Shown in pieces: positions 5,458-6,712 of a DNA stretch of 6,712 nucleotides (positions within the stretch are counted from its first letter, which is position 1; each line of letters starts with the position of its first letter). The position numbers and the translations under genes are program-made. The stretch is from UBA1151 sp963579925. GTDB taxonomy: Bacteria > Chloroflexota > Dehalococcoidia > Lucifugimonadales > Lucifugimonadaceae. The stretch covers positions 1-6,712 of the forward strand of contig CAUZJA010000154.1 in the NCBI GenBank assembly GCA_963579925.1, given 5' to 3'. The notes below the pieces were generated by a model. That model was not told the DNA's origin, did no database searches, and worked only from the letters and a program-made list of their open reading frames with translations.

Positions 5458-6285
5458 TTATCTTGATATCAGAGACGGGCCCATCCTCAAGATCAGCCTG
5501 GTGTACTTGATTGAAATCTTGGCCGGCTTATCCAGCTCTACGCCCTCAACCGGTGCGCCGGTGCGGTCAGTGAAGGTCAGGTCCGCGATGGTCTTGCCCA
5601 TCTTGAGCCGAAGAGTCGCGGGAATAACCGGCTCATCTTCTGCCACGCGTTGAGCATCAAGGGCCATCGTTAAAGGAACAGATCCCGCTGGCAGGTCTAC
5701 CCGAACACGACCATCTTGAGTCGTCACACGACCGCCCTCAAGCGGCGTAATGATTTCAGTTGAGACTGACCTGTTCGCCTCTAGATCATCATCGTCAGGC
5801 TCGCCAACTGAGTCCTCGGGCGCTGATTCAGAGAAACCGCCGAGTCCGTCAATATCTACCGTACCTCGATCGACTCCCTCTGCGGATGCCTGGTCCCACG
5901 GTACGGCGGGTACCATTCCAGCGCCTTTGAGCGCCCACTTCACCCGGAGCTCAATCTCACCATCCATCCAGGGCTTGTTGATGTAATCCACCACGCCTAG
6001 ATCAACGGCTGAGTCGCGATCTTTGGGAGCGCCTTTCACGGTGACCATAATCACCGGAAGATTGGCGGTGGCCTTGTTCTTCCGAAGCTCCTGGAGCACC
6101 TCAATGCCATCTTTCTTGGGCATTACGTTGTCCAGCAACAGAACGTCTGGCTTGTGAGAGGCGATCATCTCAAGAGCCGCGTCACCATCTTCAGCCTCGA
6201 TCACATCGTGACCTTCAGCCTCTAGCAGTCTCGATAGAGAAGCGCGGATTCCAGTTTCATCGTCTGCGATTAGAATTTTGCCCAT
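5458..6285 (-). CDS. Double-receiver protein A, N-terminal part: receiver plus beta-rich domain
   Basis: MGKILIADDETGIRASLSRL opens a complete receiver (1-120): acidic D8/D9, phospho-acceptor D52 (LLDNVMP), T82 and K104 (YINKPW). An acidic, Gly/Ser-rich linker (131-175) leads to a beta-rich domain (about 176-300): TPLEGGRVTTQDGRVRVDLP, PAGSVP, then KPAKISIKY. Its pattern resembles the ZU5-like beta-sandwich often seen in bacterial surface proteins; here it sits between cytosolic receivers, which is unusual. The frame goes wrong after T262 (5500): restoring one base gives QADLEDGPVSDIKIK, and restoring one A in the run at 5455-5459 gives KLNHETGRW, the conserved end of such domains. The visible last 13 residues (RLILRMGPSLISR) are thus probably spurious. 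No good Shine-Dalgarno precedes the ATG (GAGG is 14 nt away). Its upstream region carries an inverted repeat. Confidence 0.88.
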   Translation of the reverse strand: MGKILIADDETGIRASLSRLLEAEGHDVIEAEDGDAALEMIASHKPDVLLLDNVMPKKDGIEVLQELRKNKATANLPVIMVTVKGAPKDRDSAVDLGVVDYINKPWMDGEIELRVKWALKGAGMVPAVPWDQASAEGVDRGTVDIDGLGGFSESAPEDSVGEPDDDDLEANRSVSTEIITPLEGGRVTTQDGRVRVDLPAGSVPLTMALDAQRVAEDEPVIPATLRLKMGKTIADLTFTDRTGAPVEGVELDKPAKISIKYTRLILRMGPSLISR

Positions 6286-6311
6286 TGGGGGTGGCAGTTC
6301 CTCAGATAGTT

Positions 6312-6329
6312 GCGGTGTCCAAACACCGT
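6312..6329 (-). repeat. Short hairpin in the leader of the protein A gene
   Basis: CGGTGT (6313-6318) and ACACCG (6323-6328) are perfect 6-bp arms around a 4-nt loop, extended by a G.T pair on one strand. The hairpin ends 27 bp upstream of the ATG at 6285 and has no T-run, so it is not a terminator. It could be an operator or an mRNA leader element. Confidence 0.35.
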
Positions 6330-6387
6330 GTGGGCTGATTGAGGAAATCGATAAACACTATGCGCCTGATTTCCATTCCATCACCCG

Positions 6388-6408
6388 GATTGATATCGCT
6401 TATCAATC
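6388..6408. promoter_or_regulatory. Perfect 8-5-8 inverted repeat, candidate operator upstream of protein A gene
   Basis: Arms GATTGATA (6388-6395) and TATCAATC (6401-6408) are exact inverted complements around TCGCT. The site is centred about 113 bp upstream of the ATG at 6285. Its length and symmetry are typical of a dimeric regulator site, and it is the strongest dyad in non-coding DNA here. I could not pair it with a clear -35/-10. Confidence 0.42.
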
Positions 6409-6465
6409 TAGTTTGGAGATCAAGCGCCAACGCCACAACGCGACAATCTACATATGAACGGGTGG

Positions 6466-6482
6466 AAAACCCACACATGTGG
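6466..6482 (-). terminator. Weak possible terminator for the gene entering from the right
   Basis: On the minus strand CCACA-TG-TGTGG (or CCAC/GTGG with a 4-nt loop) is followed by GTTTT. It lies about 70 bp after the stop at 6551, as a terminator should, but the stem and T-run are short. A larger GC-rich inverted repeat lies just before it (CCGGGC 6485-6490, GCCCGG 6518-6523) and may help. Confidence 0.22.
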
Positions 6483-6550
6483 CCCCGGGCTTGCGTTCCG
6501 GATATCGGCCAGGTCGCGCCCGGTAGGGGGCAGAATTCGGGGGCTGTAAG

Positions 6551-6712
6551 CTACTCGTGGTCGTCTGGAATAACTTCCAGTTTGGTGATGTCAGAGTCTC
6601 TCAACTCATCAAGCACGGACTCTCTCCGGGCATTAACCTTTGCTGCCTTGCCTTTAGGCTGGCGCGGTCGCTTCTTTTTCCTGCCGCCACGAACTTTCGC
6701 CAACAGTAGGGA
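6551..6712 (-). CDS. 3' end of an unidentified gene with Lys/Arg-rich C-terminus
   Basis: The minus strand is open from the window edge to TAG at 6551-6553, giving 53 residues: LLLAKVRGGRKKKRPRQPKG, then a charged end (VLDELRDSDITKLEVIPDDHE after an Ala/Arg stretch). No domain is identifiable. The basic stretch recalls the tails of both double-receiver proteins downstream, so it could be the end of a third such protein; this is only a resemblance in composition. A second frame is also open over much of this stretch, but it ends earlier, at the TGA near 6603, and looks less protein-like. Confidence 0.5.
   Translation of the reverse strand, partial: SLLLAKVRGGRKKKRPRQPKGKAAKVNARRESVLDELRDSDITKLEVIPDDHE

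Noticed and set aside
5455..5461. Programmed -1 frameshifting at the A5G run in protein A
   Set aside because: The site is not a full slippery heptamer, and a second break 40 bp away has no slippery sequence; base loss explains both more simply.
1..6712. CRISPR array, tRNA, rRNA or insertion sequence
   Set aside because: No regularly spaced repeats, cloverleaf-like sequence, rRNA motif or transposase-like protein was seen on either strand.

Overview
The window looks like bacterial chromosomal DNA of moderate GC, most likely from an uncultivated lineage. Two enolase-superfamily sugar-acid dehydratase-like genes lie close together, next to stand-alone receiver proteins. SAR202-type Chloroflexota (Dehalococcoidia) are known for large expansions of enolase-superfamily paralogues, so that group is a reasonable guess. 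The guess rests on gene content only; there is no marker gene here.

Layout, left to right. (1) 1-415, minus: 5' part of a gene for a membrane protein with three zinc ribbons and an RDD domain, running off the left edge. (2) 442-1602, minus: an intact enolase-superfamily enzyme whose active-site residues match D-galactonate dehydratase (DgoD). (3) 1603-1818: a 216-bp divergent intergenic region with several small dyads and a direct repeat. (4) 1819-2384, plus: an unrecognised protein with two membrane segments and an apparent one-base frameshift inside its first hydrophobic segment. (5) 2381-3547, minus: a second, intact enolase-superfamily enzyme, rhamnonate-dehydratase-like, with Asn where the first metal ligand is normally Asp. 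(6) 3596-4746, minus: two open frames that join into one receiver-linker-receiver protein (protein B) if one missing base is restored near 4449. (7) 4806-6285, minus: two open frames that join into one receiver, beta-rich domain, receiver protein (protein A) if single missing bases are restored near 5499 and 5455. (8) 6286-6550: a 265-bp intergenic region with a perfect 8-5-8 inverted repeat and a short leader hairpin. (9) 6551-6712, minus: the 3' end of a gene encoding a Lys/Arg-rich C-terminus, entering from the right edge.

The main observation is the tandem pair of double-receiver proteins. Neither has a recognisable DNA-binding, enzymatic or kinase output domain. All four receivers share a Lys-Pro-Trp signature followed by Gly-[Asp/Glu/Gln]-[Ile/Leu]-[Glu/Gln]-x-Arg-Val, so they are close paralogues. 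One protein carries a beta-rich domain of a type usually seen in surface proteins between its receivers; the other has an acidic, proline-rich linker in that place. They may form a phosphorelay or scaffold module, but no partner kinase is visible.

Four apparent frameshifts all have the same sign (one base missing) and each fits loss of one base from a short homopolymer. Sequence quality is good on both sides of each. I read them as more likely sequencing or assembly errors than gene decay, but cannot prove it from one sequence. No tRNA, rRNA, CRISPR array or insertion sequence was seen.
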